DNA of 64,000 nt, taken from contig CABUIY010000004.1 of NCBI GenBank assembly GCA_902491765.1, positions 62,001 through 126,000 of the forward strand. Direction: 5' to 3'. Source of the stretch: an uncultured Collinsella sp. GTDB lineage: Bacteria; Actinomycetota; Coriobacteriia; Coriobacteriales; Coriobacteriaceae. Below are positions 32,589 through 41,579 of the stretch, piece by piece. The notes under the pieces are model-generated. The model ran no database searches. It was not told the DNA's origin and worked only from the letters and a program-made list of their open reading frames with translations. Both the position numbers and the translations under genes were made by a program. Each line of letters begins with the position of its first letter. Position 1 is the stretch's first letter.

Positions 32589-32897
32589 ATGGCACTCCCT
32601 CAGCTTACCGATGAGCAGCGCAAGCAGGCTCTTGAGAAGGCTGCTGCCGCACGTCACGCCCGCGCTGAGCTTCGCGAGCAGATCAAGAAGGGCGAGAAGT
32701 CCCTTGAGTCCGTGCTCAACTCCGATGACCCCATCGCTTCCCGCATGAAGGTTTCCACCCTCATCGAGTCTCTCCCTGGTTATGGCAAGGCCAAGGCCGC
32801 CAAGATCATGGAGGAGCTCGGTATCTCCGCTACCCGTCGCGTCCAGGGCCTCGGCGTCCGTCAGCGCGAGCAGCTCCTCGAGCAGCTGACCAAATAA
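32589..32897 (+). CDS. mihF: Integration host factor, actinobacterial type (mIHF)
   Basis: Small nucleoid-associated DNA-binding protein found in actinobacteria, first known as a host factor for mycobacteriophage L5 integration. The 102-residue product has a basic helical N-terminus and the hallmark helix-hairpin-like segment STLIESLPGYGKAKAAKIM followed by LGISATRRVQGLGVRQRE. ATG 32589 has GGAGGTT upstream. Adjacent gmk starts one base after its stop; mihF-gmk-rpoZ is the usual actinobacterial order and supports the taxonomic call. Confidence 0.95.
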   Translation: MALPQLTDEQRKQALEKAAAARHARAELREQIKKGEKSLESVLNSDDPIASRMKVSTLIESLPGYGKAKAAKIMEELGISATRRVQGLGVRQREQLLEQLTK

Positions 32898-33467
32898 GTG
32901 AGCGCTCAGGATTCCAAGCTCTTTGTGATTTCTGGACCGTCAGGCGCAGGCAAGGGTACGCTCGTCACTCGTGTGCGCGAGCGCCGCTCGAACCTGGGCC
33001 TGACGGTTTCGGCTACCACGCGAGCACCACGCAAAGGTGAGGTCGACGGCGTCAACTACTTTTTTCTGACGCGCGAGGAGTTCGACCGCCGCGTGGCAAA
33101 CGGTGAGTTTGTTGAGTGGGCCGAGGTCCACGGTAACTGCTACGGCACGTTGGTGAGCGAGGTCACATCCAAGCTCGCCTCGGGCGCATCTCTGATTTTG
33201 GAGATCGATGTCCAGGGCGCCCTGCAGGTGAAGGAGCGTTTCCCCGAGGCCGTGCTGATCTTTATTAAGCCGCCTTCGCTTGAGGTACTCCGCGAGCGTC
33301 TAGTCGGTCGCGGTACCGAGACGCCCGAGACGATTGAGCTGCGTATGGCAAACGCCGCCGATGAGCTTGCCCTTGCCGACCGCTACGACGACGTCGTGGT
33401 AAATGACGATCTCGACCGCGCGACCGATGAGCTCGTTCGCGTTCTCGATATGCATGAAAGGATCTGA
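32898..33467 (+). CDS. gmk: Guanylate kinase
   Basis: Phosphorylates GMP to GDP. SGPSGAGKGTLV is the P-loop, SATTRAPRKGEVDGVNYFF is the GMP-binding segment, and ILEIDVQGALQV follows. 189 residues. GTG 32898 directly follows the mihF stop codon, so the two are translationally coupled. Confidence 0.97.
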   Translation: MSAQDSKLFVISGPSGAGKGTLVTRVRERRSNLGLTVSATTRAPRKGEVDGVNYFFLTREEFDRRVANGEFVEWAEVHGNCYGTLVSEVTSKLASGASLILEIDVQGALQVKERFPEAVLIFIKPPSLEVLRERLVGRGTETPETIELRMANAADELALADRYDDVVVNDDLDRATDELVRVLDMHERI

Positions 33468-33472
33468 GGTCC

Positions 33473-33754
33473 GTGTCCGTTGTAAAGCCTTGCATTGACG
33501 ATCTTCTGGAGAAGACCGATCACAACCGCTTCCTGCTCGCTTCGCTTGCCTCCAAGCGCGCCTGCGACATCAATAGCATGCTGCGTGGCCAGCACAACCG
33601 CGTGCTTGCCGTCCAGGATGTCGATGACATCACCATCGGGCTTTCCGGTGCCGATACCATTTCGATGGCTATGGATGAGATTGTCGACGGCGACATCTCT
33701 TACGACGAGGCCCGTTATGAGAAGGCGCTCGGCCACAAGGTTGCTGAAGCCTAA
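33473..33754 (+). CDS. rpoZ: RNA polymerase omega subunit
   Basis: Assists assembly of the beta' subunit. The 93-residue product has the omega core DDLLEKTDHNRFLLASLASKR, shown in part, and the helix ISYDEARYEKALGHKVAEA. GTG 33473 is the chosen start. It follows gmk by five bases, and thiI starts directly at its stop. Confidence 0.93.
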   Translation: MSVVKPCIDDLLEKTDHNRFLLASLASKRACDINSMLRGQHNRVLAVQDVDDITIGLSGADTISMAMDEIVDGDISYDEARYEKALGHKVAEA

Positions 33755-34999
33755 ATGGCAGCTCGCGTCTGCCTGGTCCACTATCACGAGGTTGGACTGA
33801 AGGGCAAGAACCGCGCACATTTTGAGCATATCCTCATGGATAACATCAAGGCGGCCTTGGCCGCCTTTTCCGTGAATGCCGTGTCTCGAATTTCCGGTTA
33901 TATCCTCGTGACCTTTAACGAGCATCAAGCCGACGAGGCGGCGCGTGTCATTCGCACTGTTCCCGGCGTTGCTCGTGTATCTTTGGCGTATCACACCAAC
34001 CGCGACCCGCAGGAGTACTGCGCCGCTGCCGTGAAGGCGCTGCGCGAGTTTGGTTCCTTCGATTCGTTTAAGGTACACGCCAAGCGCTCCAATACCGACT
34101 ACGAGCTCACCTCGATTGACATCAATCGTCAGGTGGGCGAGGTGCTGTGTGAGGCCTTCCCCGATAAAAAGGTTCAAATGCACGACCCCGATGCGATGGT
34201 GCACGTACTGGTGGTCCAGGGTAGCGTTTATGTGTACGCGCGCTCCGAGCGCGGCGTGGGCGGTCTGCCGGTTGGTTCTGCCGGCAAGGTCGTGACGCTG
34301 CTGTCGTCGGGTATCGATTCTCCGGTGGCGACCTGGATGCTCGCGCGTCGCGGCGCGGTGTGCGTGCCGGTGCATTTTTCCGGTCGTCCGCAGACGCCCG
34401 ATACGAGCGAGTATTTGGTGCAGGATATCATCCGTGCGCTTGAGCCGGGTGTCCAGATCGGCCGCCTGTACGTGGTACCGTTTGGCGACTGCCAGCGTGA
34501 GATTTCGGTCACCTGCCCCAGCAGCCTGCGCGTGATCATGTATCGCCGCATTATGTATTCGGTTGCCGAGCGCATTGCACACATCGAGGGCGCCAAGGCC
34601 ATCGTTACGGGCGAATCGCTTGGGCAGGTTGCCTCCCAAACGCTTGAGAATATCATGGCCGTCAACGAGGCCGTGAAGATCCCCGTGTTCCGTCCGCTCA
34701 TCGGGTCCGACAAGCAGGAGATTATTGCGCGCGCCGAGGAGATCGGTACGTTCGATATCTCGACCGAGGCCGCTCCCGACTGCTGCACGCTGTTTATGCC
34801 ACGCCGTCCCGAGACGCACGCTAAACTCGATGCCGTGCATGAGGCCTGGGAGCTGTTCGATCACGAGGAGATGATCGAGCGCCTGCTCAAGCAGACCGAG
34901 TACATCGACTTCGAGAGCAACACGTATAAGGCCCCTAAGACCTTAAAACGCAAACATTCGGAGCTTGCTCCGCGTGAGATTTACCAAGATCACGAGTAA
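33755..34999 (+). CDS. thiI: tRNA 4-thiouridine synthase ThiI (no rhodanese domain)
   Basis: Adenylates and thiolates U8 of tRNA; also feeds thiamine thiazole synthesis in some bacteria. An NFLD/THUMP region occupies residues ~1-165 and the PP-loop SSGIDSPVATWM begins near residue 183. The 414-residue length means the C-terminal rhodanese domain of the E. coli protein is absent, as in Bacillus, where a partner cysteine desulfurase supplies sulfur. ATG 33755 directly follows the rpoZ stop. Confidence 0.95.
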   Translation: MAARVCLVHYHEVGLKGKNRAHFEHILMDNIKAALAAFSVNAVSRISGYILVTFNEHQADEAARVIRTVPGVARVSLAYHTNRDPQEYCAAAVKALREFGSFDSFKVHAKRSNTDYELTSIDINRQVGEVLCEAFPDKKVQMHDPDAMVHVLVVQGSVYVYARSERGVGGLPVGSAGKVVTLLSSGIDSPVATWMLARRGAVCVPVHFSGRPQTPDTSEYLVQDIIRALEPGVQIGRLYVVPFGDCQREISVTCPSSLRVIMYRRIMYSVAERIAHIEGAKAIVTGESLGQVASQTLENIMAVNEAVKIPVFRPLIGSDKQEIIARAEEIGTFDISTEAAPDCCTLFMPRRPETHAKLDAVHEAWELFDHEEMIERLLKQTEYIDFESNTYKAPKTLKRKHSELAPREIYQDHE

Positions 35000-35009
35000 T
35001 TTTGTGCAT

Positions 35010-35043
35010 AGACCGATGATGCGCCTGCATCGTCGGTCTTTTG
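35010..35043 (+). terminator. Intrinsic terminator of mihF-gmk-rpoZ-thiI
   Basis: A 13-bp stem AGACCGATGATGC/GCATCGTCGGTCT (one wobble) with a GCCT loop and TTTT tail, 11 nt after the thiI stop. Confidence 0.92.
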
Positions 35044-35117
35044 CTATCTGGGCATTTTGCGGCTAAGTGTTCATTTGCTGACGTGTGCCTGAATAAATGG
35101 ACAGATTTGTGCAAGGT

Positions 35118-35139
35118 TTTGGTCGGTTTTTGGTTTGAC
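35118..35139 (+). promoter_or_regulatory. Two phased 11-bp direct repeats upstream of comEA
   Basis: TTTGGTCGGTT is followed immediately by TTTGGTTTGAC, matching the units upstream of yraN (3411) and recA (63747). A palindrome AAAACCGGTTTT lies 5 nt further downstream. The comEA start is 74 nt after the array. Confidence 0.6.
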
Positions 35140-35212
35140 CGCTAAAACCGGTTTTGGAGCGTGGCAGTTGCAGGGCTCTTTTCCTGACACGATGTTGTTG
35201 GGAGGTTTTGCT

Positions 35213-35926
35213 ATGGCGCAGCGCGAACAACACGAACGGGTCAAACTGATGGACCGCTTGGCGGATAAGCTGTTCGGTCATAAGGCAGTGGTGATGGCGA
35301 TACTGGTCGTCATTGCGATGGCGAGTGGACTGGCGATGGCGAACCTTGGCGGCGGTGCCGGCAGTGTGTCGTTTGAGCACACTGATGGTTCGGGTTCGTT
35401 AGTGGAGCCGGGATCCGGCGATGCCTCGAGCGGAAAGGCATCCGAAGGCTCTTCGCCTAAGGCGTCTGCCGAGGCAGAGGTTTATGTCGATGTTGATGGC
35501 GCCGTTGTGTCGCCCGGTGTATATCGCCTCAAGGATGGCGCGCGGGTGGCTCAGGCGATTGATGCCGCCGGCGGGCTGGCGCCCGAGGCAGACGTTACGG
35601 GGCTCAATCGGGCATCTAAGGTCGTCGATGGACAGAAGATTCACGTTCCAACGGTAGGGGAGCAGCAGACGTCCATTGCGGAAGCCGGTGTTGATGGTGG
35701 GGCTTCCGCATCATTGGGCGTGAGTGGCGCAACGGGCCTAGTCAACATCAATACGGCAAGCGCGGCAGAGCTGCAGACGCTCTCGGGCATCGGTCCCTCC
35801 ATGGCGCAGTCGATTATCGATGAGCGGACAAAGAACGGTGCTTTTGCCTCGGTTGACGATCTGATGCGTGTGTCGGGAATCGGCGAGAAGAAGCTTGCCA
35901 AAATCAAAGATTGCATCTGCGTATGA
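35213..35926 (+). CDS. comEA: Competence protein ComEA (DNA receptor)
   Basis: Membrane-anchored double-stranded DNA-binding protein that hands DNA to the ComEC channel. A single membrane segment (AVVMAILVVIAMASGLAMA, residues ~25-45), a Ser/Gly-rich linker, an SLBB domain (EVYVDVDGAVVSPGVYRL) and a C-terminal helix-hairpin-helix DNA-binding domain (LVNINTASAAELQTLSGIG) occur in the expected order. ATG 35213 has GGGAGG seven bases upstream; 237 residues. Its stop overlaps the comEC start. Presence of intact comEA and comEC with dprA and comM implies a working uptake pathway. Confidence 0.94.
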   Translation: MAQREQHERVKLMDRLADKLFGHKAVVMAILVVIAMASGLAMANLGGGAGSVSFEHTDGSGSLVEPGSGDASSGKASEGSSPKASAEAEVYVDVDGAVVSPGVYRLKDGARVAQAIDAAGGLAPEADVTGLNRASKVVDGQKIHVPTVGEQQTSIAEAGVDGGASASLGVSGATGLVNINTASAAELQTLSGIGPSMAQSIIDERTKNGAFASVDDLMRVSGIGEKKLAKIKDCICV

Positions 35927-38226
35927 GTGCGACCGAGCGCGAGCATGTGATGCCTCCGCGGCCCCTGATGCCGTGGACGATGGCCCTGTGTGCCGGCGTG
36001 TGCATGAGCTGCGCCTTGGTGCTCAACGTGGCCGCTGATGTGCTGCTGAGGGAGCAGGCGCCGGCGGTCGGGCTGCTATGGGCCATTCCCGTTGCGGCGG
36101 CGGCATTCGTTGTGCTGGCTCAATTTTGTGCACCGCTTGCTCCTTGGAAGCGGTGGCTGCATGCCGCGTCCGTTGGTCTCGTGGCGGGAGCGGTCGTCTC
36201 GGCGTGGTGGGCTGTGGGCACGCTAGGCGCCTCGAAGGCGCTCGACGGTCGAGCGGCAAGCAGCCTCGAGTTTGTCGTGCAGGGCGATCCATCCATAAAC
36301 GACGACGTGTATTCCTATACCTGCGAGGCACGCGCGGACGGTAAGAACTTGGCAACGGTTCGTCTATCGTTTGACCGCGAGCTCAAGGTCGGGGCGCACG
36401 TGCGTGTTATCGGCCGCGTTTCACGTTTTGAGAACGATCCATATGGACGATCGCGCGTGCTCCGAGGCGAGGTGCGCAAGGTTCAAGCCCTTCGAGTTGT
36501 GTCGGTCGATGAGGGCTCTCCGGGGCCGCTGCTTCGGCTGCGAAATGGGCTGCTAGCGTCCATCGCGCCTGCGACCGACCCGGCGCGTGCGCTCATAGCC
36601 GGTGTCGTCTGCGGTCGTTCGGCCGAGCTACGCGCCCAGCCGGCGGGCGACTGGTTTTCGGTAACGGGAACGGCGCATCTTATCGCCGTCTCGGGCAGCC
36701 ATTTGGCTATCGTGGGGTTTGTAATCGAGGGTGTATTGCAAAAGACTCGGTGCTCACGTGGTCTTCAGCGGGCGATATTGGCGGTAACGCTTGTGGGCTA
36801 CGCTGCCTTTACGGGCGCGTCTCCCTCGGCCGTGCGCGCGTGCTGCATGGTGTTCGCGACGCTTGTCGTAAACGGCGCGGGGCGTCGCCGGCACGGTGCA
36901 TCGGCACTCTTCGTAACCATGTCCATCTTTGTGCTACTGCGGCCGACGGTGCTGTTCGAGATGGGCTTTCAGCTTTCATGTGCCAGCGTCTTAGCCATTC
37001 TGTGCTTTTGCCCCTATGCGACCTACGCTTTGGGTGAGCTGGGTGTGTCATCGGGCGTTGCCAGCATGCTTTCCGTCACGCTCTGCTCGCAACTGGCGAC
37101 ACTTCCCATTACCATTCCTGCATTCGGTACGTTCTCGCTCATTGCTCCGTTGGCAAATGCGGTCATCGGTCCGGTGGTGAGCGTACTGCTTGCTTTGTCC
37201 ATCGTGCTGGTTCCCTTTTCGCTCGTGGGACCGTTGCGGACTTGGGCGCTCGTTGTGCCCATGATTGCCGCCCGTTGCGCGCTGTTTTTCGAGCAGCTGT
37301 TTGCCGCCGTGCCGGGTGCATCCGTGAGCGTGCCGCCCGATAGCATGTGGATTTACCTAGTGCCGTGTTTGCTGGCGGTGCTGCTGGTCTGGTGGCCGCG
37401 TCCCCGTGCACGTCCTGTGACGGTGGGGCTTGCATGCCTGGTGCTCTTGGCTGCGATTCCGTACGTCTACTGGGATCGATTCGCTCCGCCTTCGGTGACG
37501 GTGCTCGATGTGGGCCAGGCCGATGCGATTCTTATCCGCCAGGGCGGCGCAGTAGCACTCGTCGACTGCGGGCTCGACGAGCGCGTGGTGGCGGCGTTGG
37601 TCCGCAATAACGTGCACCATATCGATGCCGTCTTTGTGACGCATTGGGATGAGGACCACTGGGGTGGTCTGCCTGCCGTGCTCGAACAGTTTTCGGTCGG
37701 AACGATTGCCGTGGCGGCTGATGCGCTGGAGGATGCTCCTGCCGAGGTGTTGAACCGACCTGGCGTGGAGTATCGGCAGGTGCGCCGTGGGGATACAGTC
37801 GACATCGGCTCATTTTGCGCCCGCGTGATGTGGCCATTCGAGTCCGTGGATGGCGAGGGAAATGAGGACTCGCTTGTCCTGCTGCTCTCTTATATTCAGG
37901 AAGGCAAGGGCCTGCGTATGCTCCTCACCGGCGATGCCGAGCTCGACCAAGAACGGGAATTCGTGCAGGAGGTGGGGGATATCGATGTCCTTAAACTTGG
38001 GCATCACGGCTCTAAGGTTTCAGTCGATGGTGAGTTGCTGGACGTCCTGAAGCCCGAGCTTTCCCTCGCGAGCGCGGGCGAGGGGAATCGATACGGCCAT
38101 CCGTCCGACGCCTGCATCGATGCCGTTAAGGAAGCGGGCGGCGTGTTCGCGTGCACTATCGAACACGGCGACATTACCGTCACGCCGACTGCGAATGGCT
38201 TTGCGATGCGATGCCAGCGACCGTGA
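35923..38226 (+). CDS. comEC: DNA uptake channel protein ComEC
   Basis: Polytopic membrane protein that transports single-stranded DNA into the cytoplasm. The N-terminal DUF4131/OB region is followed by the Competence domain (AVSGSHLAIVGF, ASPSAVRACCM) with many membrane segments to about residue 515, then a metallo-beta-lactamase domain with VLDVGQADAILI, VTHWDEDHWGGL and LLTGDAELDQ and LGHHGSK, thought to be the nuclease. 767 residues, so the full three-part architecture is intact. ATG 35923 overlaps the comEA stop. Confidence 0.95.
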   Translation: MSATEREHVMPPRPLMPWTMALCAGVCMSCALVLNVAADVLLREQAPAVGLLWAIPVAAAAFVVLAQFCAPLAPWKRWLHAASVGLVAGAVVSAWWAVGTLGASKALDGRAASSLEFVVQGDPSINDDVYSYTCEARADGKNLATVRLSFDRELKVGAHVRVIGRVSRFENDPYGRSRVLRGEVRKVQALRVVSVDEGSPGPLLRLRNGLLASIAPATDPARALIAGVVCGRSAELRAQPAGDWFSVTGTAHLIAVSGSHLAIVGFVIEGVLQKTRCSRGLQRAILAVTLVGYAAFTGASPSAVRACCMVFATLVVNGAGRRRHGASALFVTMSIFVLLRPTVLFEMGFQLSCASVLAILCFCPYATYALGELGVSSGVASMLSVTLCSQLATLPITIPAFGTFSLIAPLANAVIGPVVSVLLALSIVLVPFSLVGPLRTWALVVPMIAARCALFFEQLFAAVPGASVSVPPDSMWIYLVPCLLAVLLVWWPRPRARPVTVGLACLVLLAAIPYVYWDRFAPPSVTVLDVGQADAILIRQGGAVALVDCGLDERVVAALVRNNVHHIDAVFVTHWDEDHWGGLPAVLEQFSVGTIAVAADALEDAPAEVLNRPGVEYRQVRRGDTVDIGSFCARVMWPFESVDGEGNEDSLVLLLSYIQEGKGLRMLLTGDAELDQEREFVQEVGDIDVLKLGHHGSKVSVDGELLDVLKPELSLASAGEGNRYGHPSDACIDAVKEAGGVFACTIEHGDITVTPTANGFAMRCQRP

Positions 38227-38234
38227 CGACGTCG

Positions 38235-38264
38235 TTGGCGTGTGGTGGGCCCCTGGGCTAGAAT
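38235..38264 (+). promoter_or_regulatory. Predicted promoter of holA
   Basis: TTGGCG and TAGAAT are separated by 18 nt and begin eight bases after the comEC stop, so holA probably has its own promoter in addition to read-through. Confidence 0.5.
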
Positions 38265-38304
38265 GGCACGGAGCGAATACGAAGGCCTGCGGGAGGGGAG
38301 CGCA

Positions 38305-39267
38305 ATGTCCGAAACCGGTCTGCTGCCGGCATATCTGATCGTCGGTACCGACGGAGTCAAGCGCGATCATGCCGTCTCGCGCATGAAGGCGCGTCTGGAA
38401 AAGACGGGCATGGTCGAGTTCAACCTCGACGAGCGCGACATGACCAAAGACCCCGATATCGAGTCGATTATCGGATCGCTCAACACCTTTCCCATGGGCA
38501 GCGAGTTTCGCCTGGTAATCCTTGACGGCTGTTCAAAGCTCGCCAAGGCGGTCTCGGAGCCGCTTGTCGAGTATTTGGCGAGTCCCAGCCCCACAACGGT
38601 CTGCCTCATCATTGCCGACTCGCTTGCCAAGAACACACGCCTGTATAAGGCGATCGCCAAGATCGATAAGAAGGCCGTGATCGATTGCTCCGGCACCAAG
38701 CGCTGGGAGCTACCGCGTCGCGTGCAGCAGATGGCGACGCAGCGCGGCAAGTTGATCTCGACGGCGGCCGCCGAGGAGCTCGTCTCGCGTTCGGGCGAGA
38801 ACACTCGCATGCTCGATAACGACTTGGCTAAGCTTGCCCAGATGGTCGAGGCGCCCCAGATTGAGCTTGCCGACGTTGAGCGCTGGATTGTACGTACGGC
38901 CGAGGTTCAACCCTGGGACTTTCTCAATGCAGTCTCGGCACGTGACATGCGACGCTCGCTCGAGCTTTTCAATCTATTGCCCGCCAAGAGCTACGTGTGG
39001 ACTTACACGTTGCTGTGCGGCCGCATCCGCGAGCTTATCGTCGCCAAGGCGCTCGATGCGCGCGGACAGGGTCGTGAGCTGGCCGCAACGCTCAAGCTCC
39101 AGTCCTGGCAGGTCAAGAATCACCTGACCTGGGCACGTCGCTTTTCGATGGCAGAGCTCGTCGCAGCGCTCGAGGGTGCCGTTGATGTGGAGCTCGCGCT
39201 CAAGGGTTCGGCCGATTCTGAGACCGCGCTTTTGCTCTGGATTACGAACATCTTGAGAAAATCGTGA
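38305..39267 (+). CDS. holA: DNA polymerase III delta subunit
   Basis: Clamp-loader subunit that opens the beta sliding clamp. The 320-residue product begins with a degenerate AAA+ domain (AYLIVGTDGVKRDHAV) and has the HolA-typical KRWELPRRVQQMATQ and SGENTRMLDNDLAKLA segments and an all-helical C-terminus. ATG 38305 with GGGAGGGGAG upstream is preferred over the longer frame from 38242. comEC-holA-rpsT is a widely conserved order. Confidence 0.93.
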   Translation: MSETGLLPAYLIVGTDGVKRDHAVSRMKARLEKTGMVEFNLDERDMTKDPDIESIIGSLNTFPMGSEFRLVILDGCSKLAKAVSEPLVEYLASPSPTTVCLIIADSLAKNTRLYKAIAKIDKKAVIDCSGTKRWELPRRVQQMATQRGKLISTAAAEELVSRSGENTRMLDNDLAKLAQMVEAPQIELADVERWIVRTAEVQPWDFLNAVSARDMRRSLELFNLLPAKSYVWTYTLLCGRIRELIVAKALDARGQGRELAATLKLQSWQVKNHLTWARRFSMAELVAALEGAVDVELALKGSADSETALLLWITNILRKS

Positions 39268-39316
39268 TGATACCTGCCTATTTGACAAATTCGTTCTATC
39301 CCTTTGAGGGGGAGCG

Positions 39317-39325
39317 TGCTATAGT
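39317..39325 (+). promoter_or_regulatory. Extended -10 promoter of rpsT
   Basis: TGCTATAGT lies 75 nt before the rpsT start. A TTGACA at 39282 is too far upstream to be its -35 box. Confidence 0.5.
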
Positions 39326-39400
39326 AGGCGCTTGCATGACCTCACCGTGTCTCAGAGGTGTCATACATTTTTTGCAAGGAACTCGAAAGGAACTCCAGAA

Positions 39401-39667
39401 GTGGCAAACATCAAGTCTCAGAAGAAGCGTATCCGCACCAATGAGGCAGCTCGCATGCGTAACAAGGCTGTCAAGTCCGAGCTCAAGACGCTGACCAAGC
39501 ACGTCCAGTCCGCCGTCGCCGAGGGCGACGCCGAGAAGGCCCAGGCTGCCCTCAAGACCGTCACCAAGCGTCTCGACATGGCTGCCGCCAAGCATGTTAT
39601 CCACAAGAACCAGGCTTCCAACCGCAAGTCCGGTCTTGCCAAGCTCGTGAACAGCATCAACGCCTAA
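39401..39667 (+). CDS. rpsT: 30S ribosomal protein S20
   Basis: Small-subunit protein that binds 16S rRNA. The start is GTG 39401, giving [19 protein letters not shown], the conserved S20 N-terminus; GAAAGGA lies ten bases upstream. 88 residues, helical and Lys/Ala-rich, as expected. Confidence 0.97.
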   Translation: MANIKSQKKRIRTNEAARMRNKAVKSELKTLTKHVQSAVAEGDAEKAQAALKTVTKRLDMAAAKHVIHKNQASNRKSGLAKLVNSINA

Positions 39668-39704
39668 GTTGTAAATTTCACACCACACAGATTACGCGCA
39701 TAAA

Positions 39705-39739
39705 TGGAGCCTGTTTTATGGAACAGGCTCCATTTTTTG
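39705..39739 (+). terminator. Intrinsic terminator of rpsT
   Basis: An 11-bp stem TGGAGCCTGTT/AACAGGCTCCA with a six-base loop is followed by TTTTTT. Confidence 0.93.
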
Positions 39740-39763
39740 TACCGCTCGGGTAAGATAGTCCGC

Positions 39764-41575
39764 ATGAATACTTCAATTGACATTTCCCACATCCGCAACT
39801 TCTCAATCGTTGCGCACATCGACCATGGCAAGTCCACGATCAGCGACCGCATCCTCGAGCTCACCCATACCGTCGACGAACGCGACATGGAGTCGCAGCT
39901 GCTCGACACCATGGATATCGAGCGCGAGCGCGGCATCACGATCAAGTCCAATGCCGTTCGCGTGTCCTATGACGCCGACGATGGCGAGACGTATCAGTTC
40001 AATCTGATCGATACGCCGGGCCACGTGGACTTTACCTATGAGGTCTCGCGCTCGCTGGCAGCCTGTGAGGGCGCGGTGCTCGTTGTCGACGCCACGCAGG
40101 GCGTCGAGGCGCAGACCGTCTCCAACGCGACGCTTGCCATGAACGCCAATCTGGACATTGTGCCGGCCATCAACAAGATCGACCTGCCCTCGGCCCATCC
40201 CGATGAGGTTAAGACCGAGATCGAGGATGACCTGGCGATTCCTGCCGATGATGCCGTGTGTGTCTCGGGCAAGACCGGCGAGGGCATTCACGATCTGCTG
40301 GAGTCCATTGTCTTTTTGATCTCTCCGCCCAAGGGCGATGCGAACGCGCCGCTCAAGGCACTCATTCTGGATTCATACTTCGACGAGTATCGTGGCGTCG
40401 TCGCCACGGTGCGCATCTTTGACGGCTCCATCAAAAAGGGCGATACCTTGCGCATGATGCAGGCAAAGGGCGACTTTTTGGTCGATGGCGTGGGCGTCAA
40501 GCGTCCCGCCGAGACGCCGGTCGACGCGCTGACGGTCGGCGAGGTCGGATACGTGGTCACGGGCCTGAAGGACCCCGAGGCCGTTCGCGTGGGCGACACC
40601 CTTACCTGGGCGTCGAACCCCTGCCCCGAGCCGCTTCCCGGTTACCGCGAGGCTAAGCCCATGGTCTATACGGGCCTGTTCCCGATCGATAACAAGGACT
40701 ACGAGAACCTGCGTGACGCGCTCGATAAGCTGCATGTCAACGACCCGTCGTTGGTGTGGGAGCCCGAGACCTCGGTGGCGCTCGGCTTTGGCTTCCGCGT
40801 GGGCTTCTTGGGCCTGCTGCATATGGAGGTCGTCAAGGAGCGCCTGGAGCGTGAGTTCAATCTTGACCTCATTGCCACGAGCCCCTCGGTGGACTATCAC
40901 GTCTACAAGACCGACGGCGAAATGATCGATGTCCGCAGCCCGCAGGACCTTCCCGAGGCCACGCGCATCGAGCGTATCGAGGAACCCTACCTCAAGGCAA
41001 AGATCATCTGCCCGCCTGAGTACACGGGTGCCGTAATGCAGCTCGCCATCGAGCACCGCGGCGTAACGACCGATATGATTCACCTCACGAGCAAATCGGT
41101 CGAGATGCGCTTCGATATGCCGCTCGCCGAGCTCATCTTGGACTTCTTTGACCAGCTCAAGAGTCGTACCAAGGGCTATGCCTCGCTCGACTACGAGTTC
41201 AACGAGTACCGTCCATCTGAGCTTGTGAAGCTCGATATCCTGCTTTCGGGCGACGAGGTGGACGCGCTGTCGTTTATCGTCCACAAGGACAAGGCCTACG
41301 GTCTTGCCCGCGGCCTGTGCGACAAGCTTAAGGAGATTATCCCGCGTCAGCTGTTCGAGGTGCCCATCCAGGGTGCTATCGGCAACAAGATCATTGCCCG
41401 CTCCACCGTCAAGGCGCGTCGCAAGGACGTGCTTGCTAAGTGCTACGGCGGCGATATCTCGCGTAAGCGCAAGCTGCTCGAGAAGCAGAAAGAGGGCAAG
41501 AAGCGCATGAAGGCCATCGGATCGGTCGAGGTCCCGCAGGAGGCCTTTATGGCGATCCTCAAGGTGGACGAGTAG
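39764..41575 (+). CDS. lepA: Elongation factor 4 (LepA)
   Basis: Ribosome-associated GTPase linked to translation initiation, elongation or 30S assembly under stress. G1 [10 protein letters not shown]3 DTPGH and G4 NKID are present, along with EF-G-like domains and the LepA-specific C-terminus ([20 protein letters not shown]). ATG 39764 gives 603 residues. No ribosome binding site precedes it, and a -10-like TAAGAT (39751-39756) lies seven bases upstream, so the mRNA may be leaderless. dusB follows four bases after the stop. Confidence 0.97.
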   Translation: MNTSIDISHIRNFSIVAHIDHGKSTISDRILELTHTVDERDMESQLLDTMDIERERGITIKSNAVRVSYDADDGETYQFNLIDTPGHVDFTYEVSRSLAACEGAVLVVDATQGVEAQTVSNATLAMNANLDIVPAINKIDLPSAHPDEVKTEIEDDLAIPADDAVCVSGKTGEGIHDLLESIVFLISPPKGDANAPLKALILDSYFDEYRGVVATVRIFDGSIKKGDTLRMMQAKGDFLVDGVGVKRPAETPVDALTVGEVGYVVTGLKDPEAVRVGDTLTWASNPCPEPLPGYREAKPMVYTGLFPIDNKDYENLRDALDKLHVNDPSLVWEPETSVALGFGFRVGFLGLLHMEVVKERLEREFNLDLIATSPSVDYHVYKTDGEMIDVRSPQDLPEATRIERIEEPYLKAKIICPPEYTGAVMQLAIEHRGVTTDMIHLTSKSVEMRFDMPLAELILDFFDQLKSRTKGYASLDYEFNEYRPSELVKLDILLSGDEVDALSFIVHKDKAYGLARGLCDKLKEIIPRQLFEVPIQGAIGNKIIARSTVKARRKDVLAKCYGGDISRKRKLLEKQKEGKKRMKAIGSVEVPQEAFMAILKVDE

Positions 41576-41579
41576 GTCT

